Shown here in pieces: positions 6,919 through 17,461 of a DNA stretch of 32,274 nucleotides. The DNA comes from Prevotella sp. UBA4217 (GTDB lineage: Bacteria; Bacteroidota; Bacteroidia; Bacteroidales; Bacteroidaceae). The stretch covers positions 1 to 32,274 of the forward strand of contig DFTH01000009.1 in NCBI GenBank assembly GCA_002379425.1, read 5' to 3'. Every line of letters starts with the position of its first letter. Position 1 is the first letter of the stretch. The translations under genes and the position numbers were made by a program. Under the pieces are notes generated by a model, which saw nothing but the letters and a program-made list of their open reading frames with translations, searched no databases and was not told the DNA's origin.

Positions 6919-9789
6919 TCAGAAGGCTACCTTAGCACCAATGTTATAGAAGCGCGACTGCGGTGCACTGCCGGTATTCAACTCCAGCAGTTTGCGCTCC
7001 TTGGCGATTGTCAGCAGGCTGTTGCCACTCACATAGACAGAGAGACCCTTGACGATACCATTGCCGATGATCGACTTCGGGAACTCATAGTTCAACTGGA
7101 CCTTTGCCAGATCGAACCTTGAGGTAGAGTACAGCCAGAAACTCGAGGTGGTGAAATTGTTGGCACCACTCTGGGTGGTCAGGCGAGGATAAGTGGCAGT
7201 GGCCGCAGTGGATTCCGTCCATCGTCCACGGACCACAGAAGAGTACTTATCGTTACCTGAGATCCACCAGTAGTTGTCCTCACTGCCATTCTTCTGTCCC
7301 TTGATGCCCTGGCCGCCGAAGCCGCCCACGCCAAGGATGAACAGTGAGAAATTCTTGTACTTGAAGGTGAGGTTGACACCGATGGTCGTTGGAGCACCAT
7401 ACCAGCCGCCCTTGCCCAGATCAACCTGGTCTTTGCTGTCGATGATACCATCACCATTCTGATCCTTGTATCTCAGGTCGCCCGGCCTGACGGTACCGCC
7501 AAGACCCGGCTGCGGCAGCGACTCGTTCAGTTTTCCGTCGGCATCGAAGTCTGATGGCTGGAAGAATCCGAGACATTCATAGCCCCATACCGTATCAAGC
7601 GGCTTACCCTCACGATACTGATAGAGGTCCTGATAGTTGTTATCATCCCGCTTGGCGGCTTCTGTGGTGTAGTAAGTCAGGTTAGCACCACCTTCAAAGC
7701 CGAAGTCGCCAAAGTTCTTCTTGTACCTCACGGCCAGGTCGAAGCCACTGCGGTTATCCTTGTTGTAGTTCAGGTAGGACAGGAACGACGACTCCGGATA
7801 ATAGACCCTGAAGTAACTGGGCAACTGGTTGGTGGCAGTGATGATGCCGCCGTCCATCTGGCTCTTGAAGAAAGAGGCGTCGATACTCAGTGAGCGGTTG
7901 AGCAACTGTGCGCTGACTGAAGCGGAGATCTCCTTGCGCTTGATATAGCCCAGGTCATCGTTACCGCCTCGCTTGGACTGGTTAAGAGAGAAGCCCGTCA
8001 GACCGTTCCAGTCGAACCAGCCACCCTCCTGATAGGAGCCGAGGTACATATAGAAATTCTCGATGTCGAGATCAGAGTTCAGGCTGCTGGCACTGACGCT
8101 GACCTTCAGGTCATCGAAGATACTACCCTCCATGAATGACTCACGTGCGATGTTCCATCCAATGGTTGCTGAGGGAGAGAAACCGGCACGCCTGCCCTCC
8201 GGCAACTTGGCTGACCAAGGTGTGGCAAGGCCGAACTCTGCATAGTACTTCTTAGCGTAATTATAAGAGAGGTCAAGGCCTAAGTTGGCATTGCTGATCT
8301 TATGATACTCACCCGAGTTGGTGCGCTGGAAGCCATTAGCCAGAATCATGGCACTGACATTATGGACATCAGAGAAAGTACGGTTGTAGTCAAAATGGGC
8401 ATTGAAGGTAATCACCTGGTTGTCGGTGGAGCCTCCGATGTTCTGAACACCAGACTTCTTATCCACCGTCTCATGGTTGTTGAGCGAGAGGATCAGGTCC
8501 GGACCATTGTAATTACTCCATGTCGGCTCGAAGGTAGCATAGTCGTTGTTGTAGGAGGTGGAATAAGACGTCGCATAGTCAACGCCCACCATGGCATGGA
8601 AACTCAGACCTTTCAGGACGGAGCCCAGGTCGGCATTCACACCAGCATCAAACTGGAACTGGCGACTTGTCCATGTACTCTTACCTGCTGCATAATAGTC
8701 GGCAAAGATATTCGTACGGTCTTCGGCGGCAGAGCCTGCACCAAGGAACATGCCATCGAAGATGTTATTGGTCGATGACAGGGCATTCCGAGGCTGCTCA
8801 GCGTTCGGATCGACGTAAGACACGGGAATCAGCGGACTCACGCGGTTGGGGCGCCAGACCGTGGCCATCTGCCAGTAGTCGGCCGTATTGTCGCCGATCT
8901 TCTGATTGGAGACGGCAGACTTCTGGTTGTAGAATGTCGCATTGGCATTCACGAAGGCAGTGATAAACTGGTTGATACGGATATCAACGTTACCACGCAC
9001 GTTAAAGCGGTCGGTATAGTTGTCCTTGGCCTCACCGAAGTTCAGGAAGTCGCCCTGACGATAATAACTGATGTTAGAGTAGAACTTGGCGCGCTGGTTG
9101 CCTCCCTCGATCTCGACAGTCGCATCCGTGCGGTTATACGCCTTCTTGATATAGTCGGAAGAGTAGAAGTCCACATCGGGATAGCGATAGGGATTCTGGC
9201 GACTGGCATAGTTATATATCTGGTCGTCGGTATAGAGAGGCGAGAGACCATCGTTGACACGGGCCTCATTATACAGAGACATATACTCAGCGGAACTGAG
9301 ATATTCGGGGAACGACTTAGCCACGTTCCAGCCCGTGTTGACGCGTGCCGTTACACTCAGCCCGTCGTTGACACGGCCACGCTTGGTCGTAATCAGGACA
9401 GCACCCTTGACAGCGCGGCTACCATAGAGCACCACGGCCTGTGCCCCCTTCAGGAAAGTAATCTCCTCGATTTCCGAAGGCAACACGTTGTTGGCATCGC
9501 GGGGCACACCGTCGATCAACACCAGTTGATCGGTGAAGCCCCACATACCTGCGCCGTTGTATCCTGCTACATAGCCCTGCATGTTGTCAAGGCTATAGGT
9601 ATTGTAGTTCTTATCCATCAAACTCCTGTAGTTCAGGCTAGAGACGCCTCCCATGATGTCTTCCTTGGCCACCTTGCGGAAAGCCACACTGACCTGGGAA
9701 GAGTCTGCTGAGTCGATCTGTGCCATTGCCGACAGCGAAACCGTCAGGCAGAGAGACATGGATACTAATTTTATATTTCTGGTAATCAT
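6919..9789 (-). CDS. xusC: SusC-family TonB-dependent outer-membrane xylo-oligosaccharide importer, short form (XusC)
   Basis: A 956-residue outer-membrane receptor. A signal peptide (about 1-23, SLSAMAQ) leads almost directly into a reduced plug domain: LVLIDGVPRD, EIEEITFLKGAQAVVLYGSRAVKGAVLITTKRG. A beta-barrel follows, ending in an aromatic residue (AKVAF). Unlike xusA, no CarboxypepD_reg-like N-terminal domain is visible and the region before the plug is only about 70 residues, so it is roughly 110 residues shorter. It pairs with xusD (24 bp downstream). The start codon is preceded, three bases away, by four heptanucleotide repeats (9793-9820). Import specificity cannot be read from the sequence; the role in xylan-oligosaccharide uptake comes from the operon. 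Confidence 0.93.
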   Translation of the reverse strand: MITRNIKLVSMSLCLTVSLSAMAQIDSADSSQVSVAFRKVAKEDIMGGVSSLNYRSLMDKNYNTYSLDNMQGYVAGYNGAGMWGFTDQLVLIDGVPRDANNVLPSEIEEITFLKGAQAVVLYGSRAVKGAVLITTKRGRVNDGLSVTARVNTGWNVAKSFPEYLSSAEYMSLYNEARVNDGLSPLYTDDQIYNYASRQNPYRYPDVDFYSSDYIKKAYNRTDATVEIEGGNQRAKFYSNISYYRQGDFLNFGEAKDNYTDRFNVRGNVDIRINQFITAFVNANATFYNQKSAVSNQKIGDNTADYWQMATVWRPNRVSPLIPVSYVDPNAEQPRNALSSTNNIFDGMFLGAGSAAEDRTNIFADYYAAGKSTWTSRQFQFDAGVNADLGSVLKGLSFHAMVGVDYATSYSTSYNNDYATFEPTWSNYNGPDLILSLNNHETVDKKSGVQNIGGSTDNQVITFNAHFDYNRTFSDVHNVSAMILANGFQRTNSGEYHKISNANLGLDLSYNYAKKYYAEFGLATPWSAKLPEGRRAGFSPSATIGWNIARESFMEGSIFDDLKVSVSASSLNSDLDIENFYMYLGSYQEGGWFDWNGLTGFSLNQSKRGGNDDLGYIKRKEISASVSAQLLNRSLSIDASFFKSQMDGGIITATNQLPSYFRVYYPESSFLSYLNYNKDNRSGFDLAVRYKKNFGDFGFEGGANLTYYTTEAAKRDDNNYQDLYQYREGKPLDTVWGYECLGFFQPSDFDADGKLNESLPQPGLGGTVRPGDLRYKDQNGDGIIDSKDQVDLGKGGWYGAPTTIGVNLTFKYKNFSLFILGVGGFGGQGIKGQKNGSEDNYWWISGNDKYSSVVRGRWTESTAATATYPRLTTQSGANNFTTSSFWLYSTSRFDLAKVQLNYEFPKSIIGNGIVKGLSVYVSGNSLLTIAKERKLLELNTGSAPQSRFYNIGAKVAF

Positions 9790-9792
9790 AAC

Positions 9793-9820
9793 TTCTAATT
9801 TCTAATTCCTAATTTCTAAT
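9793..9820 (-). repeat. four heptanucleotide repeats directly before the xusC start
   Basis: On the transcribed strand the units read ATTAGAA, ATTAGGA, ATTAGAA, ATTAGAA, then three bases (GTT) and the ATG. No Shine-Dalgarno site is present, so this A-rich repeat occupies the place of the translation-initiation region. Confidence 0.75.
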
Positions 9821-9828
9821 ATAAAGAA

Positions 9829-11856
9829 TTACCATCCTGGATTCTGCGAAAACTCAGAATAGAGATACACTTCCTTTTCCTTCAGTGGCAGCAGGTAATG
9901 CTTGGTCTGCAGATTGCGCTCGACGATGACCGTCTCGTCCCATCCTGTCACCTCTGCATAACGAGGATCCTTATTGGCATAATCATAATCACCTACACGC
10001 TTGAACTCCTGACGGGTCTTGATGTTATAGGGATACTCCGTGAGAAGCAGCCAGCGCTGCAGGTCCTGCCAGCGGAAGCCCTCGAAGGCCAGTTCACAGG
10101 CACGCTCACGGCGCACCTCGTCAATGAATCTCTTCTGGTCGGAAACGAATCTGGCTGCCACAGGACCAGCACCGACACGACTGCGGATGACATTCACGGC
10201 ATCCTCGGCAGACAGCGTGCAACCATTGCCCTTGAACGATGCGCCAGAGGCAGCAGCACCAGCCTCAGCATAGAGGAGATAGATGTCGGCCACACGCATG
10301 TAAGGCAGATAGGTCATCAGCGCACCGCCCCAGTTATACATACCGTCATACTTGTTGCACTGGTGGGGCACCAACTTCTGACAGAAATAGCCCGTACGGC
10401 TACCATCGGCACTACGTGCCGGGTTACCTGTAGGAACCATGTTGCCACCCGTGAACAGTTCCAGATACTGGTACTGCTTATCGACGGCATCAGGGGAACC
10501 CAGGATGAACTTGAAGCCATCAAACATGATGTCGTGATAGAAACGCGGGTCGCGGTTGGCAAACGGGTGGGTCTTGTCGAAGCCAGACTCCGGGTTCAGG
10601 CTACCGTCGGCCAGATAGATAGGCTCACCGTTAGCCATTCCGTAGGCGTAATTGACATAGTTGGCTGTCGGCATGTGGATGATAGCATCGTGCTCTACCA
10701 GGTTGTTCACCTTTGGTCCCCAGAGTTTCACGAAGTTCCAGTTAGAGCCATTCACCTCAGTGGAAGGACCGCGCATGATCACCTCGGAGACGCCTGGCAT
10801 CTTCCAACTCTGACCTGTCGTGCGGAAGATATCCGAATAGTTATTGCTGGAGCCCTTGGCTGCGATATGGTCATATATGCCATAGCCCGGACGATTCTTG
10901 TCATCATCCTCAGCGAAGTCGTAATCAGCCAGTTTATAAGGCGTCGCACCGCTCTGGATATGCGTCAGGGCCTCTCCGAGAGCATCGGCAGCCTTGCGGG
11001 CCAACTCTGCATCATACTTATAGGTATCGCCATTTCTGGAAGCGCCCATCTCTGCGCCCACCACATTCAGCGGAGAGGCAGCCCAGAGAAGCACCTTGCC
11101 CATATATCCAAGTGCACAGACCTTCGTGATGCGGAGGTCGTTCTTACCAAGAGTCTTCTTACCGATAGTAGTTTCGTCCCAGTTGTCGGGCAGGAGATCG
11201 GCGGCGGCACGATAGTCGGCGGCACACTTTTCTGCACACTCCCTAAATGACAGGCGGGGCAGGTTAAACTGCTCGTTAGGATCGAGCACCGTATCTATAT
11301 AGGGCAGGCCACCCCACCACTCCATCTGCTGGTGGTGCCACCAGGCACGGAAGAAGAGCAACTGTCCCTTAATGAAGTTCTTCTCCTCACGGGTAGCGTC
11401 AACCATCTTGTCGATGTTCTCCAGGCCGATATTTGCCTTGCGGATACAGTACCAGGCATGGTAGGCCAGTGAGTGGTCGAACTTGTTGGTGGACGTCGGG
11501 TTGCTGCCAGGACGGTTAAGCCAACTCTGCTGTCCTCCCTTGTCCTGCTCGTCATACCAGTGACGGTAGTCGCCCAGGTCAAAGTGGGCCGTCACGTGCG
11601 TATCGCCACCACCCGTATTCATAATCTCATCCTCACCCCAGTTGAAGGAAGTACACCAGTAACAGGACTCCTTGTTGGGGATACAGTTGTAAATCTCCTC
11701 GACGAACCCCTGGAAGTTGGTGAAGTTCTTGAAGGCTTCTTCCTCTCCCACGGTAGAGTCGGGCTCCTTGTCAAGATAGTCTGTGCAGGATGTCATCCCC
11801 CACGTGAGCGACAAGGCTCCCATACCTATTAATATATATTGATTTAACTTTTTCAT
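9829..11856 (-). CDS. xusB: SusD-family xylan-oligosaccharide-binding lipoprotein (XusB)
   Basis: A 675-residue SusD/RagB lipoprotein with lipobox MTSC (C24) followed by TDYLDKEPD, an acidic stretch fitting surface exposure. Family signatures are the early FVEEIYNCIP, the FIKGQLLFFRAWWHHQ helix, VCALGYMGKVLLWAASP, and the C-terminal MRVADIYLLYAEAGAAA, VIRSRVGAG and EVRRERACELAFEGFRWQDLQRW. The partner is xusA, 12 bp upstream. It is larger than xusD and clearly not a recent copy of it, so the two SusCD pairs probably take different xylan fragments (inference). Confidence 0.93.
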   Translation of the reverse strand: MKKLNQYILIGMGALSLTWGMTSCTDYLDKEPDSTVGEEEAFKNFTNFQGFVEEIYNCIPNKESCYWCTSFNWGEDEIMNTGGGDTHVTAHFDLGDYRHWYDEQDKGGQQSWLNRPGSNPTSTNKFDHSLAYHAWYCIRKANIGLENIDKMVDATREEKNFIKGQLLFFRAWWHHQQMEWWGGLPYIDTVLDPNEQFNLPRLSFRECAEKCAADYRAAADLLPDNWDETTIGKKTLGKNDLRITKVCALGYMGKVLLWAASPLNVVGAEMGASRNGDTYKYDAELARKAADALGEALTHIQSGATPYKLADYDFAEDDDKNRPGYGIYDHIAAKGSSNNYSDIFRTTGQSWKMPGVSEVIMRGPSTEVNGSNWNFVKLWGPKVNNLVEHDAIIHMPTANYVNYAYGMANGEPIYLADGSLNPESGFDKTHPFANRDPRFYHDIMFDGFKFILGSPDAVDKQYQYLELFTGGNMVPTGNPARSADGSRTGYFCQKLVPHQCNKYDGMYNWGGALMTYLPYMRVADIYLLYAEAGAAASGASFKGNGCTLSAEDAVNVIRSRVGAGPVAARFVSDQKRFIDEVRRERACELAFEGFRWQDLQRWLLLTEYPYNIKTRQEFKRVGDYDYANKDPRYAEVTGWDETVIVERNLQTKHYLLPLKEKEVYLYSEFSQNPGW

Positions 11857-11868
11857 TGTTTCTGCCTT

Positions 11869-14800
11869 TTAAAGATTGAATTTGATACCGAAGTTGATAC
11901 GCTTCATGGTAGGATAGGCACCATTGGCTGCATTACCGTTGGCGGCAAAGTTCGACTCACGGTCGTCTGGCATGCGGGTCCACAGCCAGAGGTTGTTACC
12001 ACTGACATAGACCTTCAGGCTGTTCAGGCCGATCTTCCTGATCCAAGGCTGAGTGAAGGTATAGCCGACTTCCACGTTCTTCAGTCGGATAAACGAGCCG
12101 TCGCAGAGATACTGAGTACCATGATAAAGCGGGTTATTACCCAATTTCGCATTGAAGCGAGGAGTCACGATATCGGCATTATGAGGATCAGTGCTCCACC
12201 AGGTACCCTGGTCATAGACGTTGGCCACCATGACATCAGCGAAACTGATCATGGTCACGTCGCGGGTCACATTGGTCACACCATAGAACTGAGCGAAGAA
12301 GTTAATGCCCTTCCACTCCCAGCCGATAGAGGCATTATAAGTGTTCTGAGGCGATGTGGGATGACCGTAAGGCACATAGTCTTTTACGTTGTCGATCTTA
12401 CCATCACCGTTAAAGTCAACGATATAGTAGTCACCCACCAACTTCAGGCCGTCGTTGGAATCGAGTTTCGGTGAGCCATAGACTGCATCGTAACTCTGCA
12501 TCATGCCCTGGTCGATGAAGGAGTGGGTCTGCCCGATGGCATAGCCCTCTTCCTTACGGTAGGCCGGGAGCAGGGGAGCGTCGTCCTTCACGTCAATCTT
12601 GTTCTCGGCATGGGTCATGCTCATGTTAGCCCAGAACCGCATCTTATTGGCAAGCACCTTATTGAAGCGGACCTCGATCTCATAGCCATGGGTCGTCACT
12701 TCACCGAGGTTAGAGATGGGAGGAGTCTGTCCGAAGTAGGATGGCACGGAGCGCTGTGAACCAGGCACCAGGATATCCGTACGCTTGTCGCGGAATATCT
12801 CCACAGAACCGGCCAGCAGACCGCCTAAGAAGCCATAGTCGATACCGAAGTTGAGTTTCTTCACCTTCTCCCAGTGCACGTCGGCATTACCTACCGACGA
12901 CTCGCGATACCAGGAATAGGGCGAGGCGCCCTGATTCACATCCATGGCGGTATTACCACCGAACGACCACTGGTTCATATACATGAAGCGTGCGTTCTGC
13001 ACGTTGTCGTCACCGATCTCACCGTATGATGCACGGATCTTCAGCATATCGATGATGTTCTTCTCGCGGAGATATTTCATGAAGGGCTCTTCGCTGACCA
13101 TCCAGCCGATAGCACCTGAATTGAAGAAGGCGAAACGGTTGTCCTTTGAGAACTTCTCCGAACCGTTGTAGGCACCGTTGTATTCAAAGAAATACTTACC
13201 GCCGTAGGCATACGTGGCACGGAAGACCCAGTCTTCACGGTAGTTCGGGATCATGGAGCCCCAGGCAGTCTCCTGACGGGCAAACACACCCATGGCAGTA
13301 ACGTCATGCTTGCCGAAGGTGCGGGCCCAGTTCAACTGCACCTGATAGTTCAGGTTACGGGTCGTCGCACGATTATCCACGCTACCGCCGTTGGTTGACC
13401 AACCATTGTTCTGGGGAACATAGTCCCAGCGGTCGTATGCCTCGTAAGACTCTCTATATACGACATCGCCCGTCTCCGGATTGATCCACTTCACCTGCGG
13501 ATTATTATACAGGTCGTTGATACCACGACGGGACTCTTCAAACACATTGTCCCAGGCAATCATACCGCGGAGGGCCAGACCCTTGGTGATGAAGTCAAGT
13601 TTCTGTTCGAGCACGAAGTCGGTGTTAATACGTGTGGTGGTCCTGGTCTCTGTTCCACCAAGGGCAAGACTCTGCGCACCGTTATCGACATTTGTAGAAC
13701 CGGGCAGGAAGCCCCATGCGCCATCGCTATACTTAGGCAGGAACACGTCTGGCGAGATATTGTAGATACCATTCCAGCGCTGCGACTCCTGCCAGGCACT
13801 CCATCCGTCCTGGTTCCATGGCGACTGGCGCTTACCGTTGGATCCTGAGATATTCACCTTGAAAACCGTTGTCTTCGTAATACTAAAGTCAAGGTTGGAG
13901 CGCACGCTCACACGGTTATAATTATATCCGGTATCATATTTACGTCCGTTACCGAAGTCTTTGTAAAGGTCACCTTCCTTCACGAAATCGACACCAGCGA
14001 AGTATTTCACGAATTTCGTACCACCAGAGACATTCAGGTTGGCATTATACGACATGGTATAGTTCTCAAACAATGCATCACGCCAGTTCACATTCGGATA
14101 GCGCTCCACCAGCAGGTTGCCAAACTCATCCCTGGCAGTAGGATCCTGGTTGCGGTAGTTCTCGATGAAACTCACGGGCTTCACGTAGGCGAAACTCTCC
14201 GGATAGAGGTTCAACTCGTGCTCGATGGCAGTATTGCGGGCCATCAAGGCGTTGTACGAGTCGAACTTCTCAGGAATCTTGGAAGGCATCTTCATGATGG
14301 CATCGGCCTTAACGTTAATCTGTGCCTTGCCTTCCTGACCGCGCTTGGTGGTAATCAGAATTACGCCATTGGCACCCTTCACACCATAGACGGCTGTGGC
14401 AGAAGCATCCTTGAGGACAGAGATGGTGGCCACGGACTGCATATCGACACTGCTCATCGGGCGCTCGATACCATCCACCAGCACCAGCGGTGCAGAGTTG
14501 TTCCACGAAGAAGTACCACGGATGATGATCTGCGGCTCCTCCTCGCCAGGCATACCTGAGGATGACATCGTCACCACACCGGGCAGGTTACCCGTCAGGG
14601 CCGAGCCTATATCGGAAATACCTGCGGCCCGCTCCAGCACCTCACCAGTGGTCTGGGTAATAGCACCCACCACAGAGGCTTTCTTCTGCTGACCGAAACC
14701 CACGACGACCACTTCCGTCAACTGAGTGTTGTCCGTCAGCGTCACGTTGAACTGGCGCTGCTTGCCAACCCTCATCTCCCGGGTATTCATTCCCACGTAA

Positions 14801-15079
14801 GACACGACAATCGTCGATGACTCAGACGGAACATTCAGAGAGAAGTTTCCATCGAAATCCGTCACCGTACCCAACGCCGTGTTTCCCTTCACCACGACAG
14901 AAGCACCAATGAGCGCCTCACCGTTTGAATCGACAACTGTTCCCTTAATGGAAACACCCCCCCCCTTGTGCCCACATCGTGGAACAGAGCAGGAGAGCCA
15001 GCAACGACATCGCCACGCGGCGTAGCCGGGCCATTGTAGGGAAAACAGTCGCATTCACAAAGTTAGTTAACTGTTTCAT
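11869..15079 (-). CDS. xusA: SusC-family TonB-dependent receptor (XusA), frameshifted at a G9 tract in the signal-peptide region
   Basis: An outer-membrane importer of about 1069 residues if read across a frameshift. From ATG at 15079 a normal signal peptide is encoded (MARLRRVAMSLLALLL, STMWAQ, 38 codons). A run of nine G on the coding strand (14957-14965) then throws the frame out, and a TAA stop follows within seven codons. With eight G (or eleven) it joins in frame to VSIKGTVVDSNGEALIGA (CarboxypepD_reg-like domain), the QLTEVVVVGFG TonB box, the plug (DIGSALTGNLPGV, LVLVDGIERP, ITTKRG) and the barrel ending in GIKFNL. The alternative start at 15054 gives an Arg/Cys-rich N-terminus that is not a signal peptide. 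This could be phase variation, slippage or a sequencing error; the rest of the gene is intact. First gene of the xus operon. Confidence 0.88.
14957..14965 (-). repeat. G9 homopolymer causing the xusA frameshift
   Basis: Nine C on the plus strand (nine G on the coding strand) lie directly after codon 38 of xusA. A tract length of 8 or 11 would restore the frame; 9 does not. Homopolymer G tracts of this length are typical sites of slipped-strand length change. Confidence 0.85.
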
Positions 15080-15150
15080 TTTTACTGATTTTGATTCATA
15101 TTTGTTTGTTAGTTTTCTAAAGGGGAATATCGCTTAGAACTTTACGAGTG

Positions 15151-15158
15151 CAAAGGTA
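15151..15158 (-). promoter_or_regulatory. xusA promoter, Bacteroidetes -7 box
   Basis: The minus strand reads TACCTTTG followed by CAC, matching the TAnnTTTG -7 consensus of Bacteroidetes. The region 20-30 bp upstream is A/T-rich without a clean TTTG -33 box, as expected for an activator-dependent promoter. It would give a leader of roughly 65 nt before the ATG at 15079. Confidence 0.7.
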
Positions 15159-15189
15159 TATATTATTTACAATATGCGCGAAAATAATT

Positions 15190-15258
15190 TGTTACATAGA
15201 GTTTGCGAAACCGCCTGAACGCCGCAGAATGTTACCCCGAATAAACTGTTTGTTACAT
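15190..15258 (-). promoter_or_regulatory. paired TGTAACA sites upstream of the xusA promoter
   Basis: On the transcribed strand ATGTAACA occurs at 15197-15190 and 15258-15251, 61 bp apart. The proximal copy ends 31 nt before the -7 box. The same pair with nearly the same spacing precedes the GH95 promoter. Candidate activator-binding sites. Confidence 0.45.
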
Positions 15259-15439
15259 ATAATTAAAAGAAAGTTTACCTCGACAGCCACGCCACACATT
15301 ACCCGAACACATCGCGCCTCCTGCCCGAGCATCCTCGATTCAGAGGAAGGAAAAACCCAAACCAGAGTAAGACAATTCAGATGATACGATACGGAAATTA
15401 TCTGCTACATCTGATAAAAGGAGGAAACACATATTTTCG

Positions 15440-15447
15440 TAACTTTG
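15440..15447 (+). promoter_or_regulatory. promoter of the CE6-CE1 / GH10-CE1 operon
   Basis: TAACTTTG followed by CA fits the Bacteroidetes -7 consensus and lies 33 bp before the ATG at 15481. No clear -33 TTTG is seen. A TGCTACAT sequence, one base off the TGTTACAT site, ends 29 nt upstream. Confidence 0.65.
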
Positions 15448-15471
15448 CATCCGATTGATCATTCTAACTAA

Positions 15472-17421
<1,950 letters not shown>

Positions 17422-17461
17422 ACATCACATTATTATTTATATAAGAAAAAACAATTAGAAT

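Noticed and set aside
14966..15054. Start of XusA at 15054 in the receptor frame
   Set aside because: It gives an Arg/Cys/Trp-rich N-terminus without a signal peptide, although an outer-membrane protein needs one and a perfect one exists in the neighbouring frame.
15148..15384. 78-codon open frame in the divergent control region
   Set aside because: It overlaps the xusA promoter, starts within the -7 area of the opposite strand, and shows no protein-like features.
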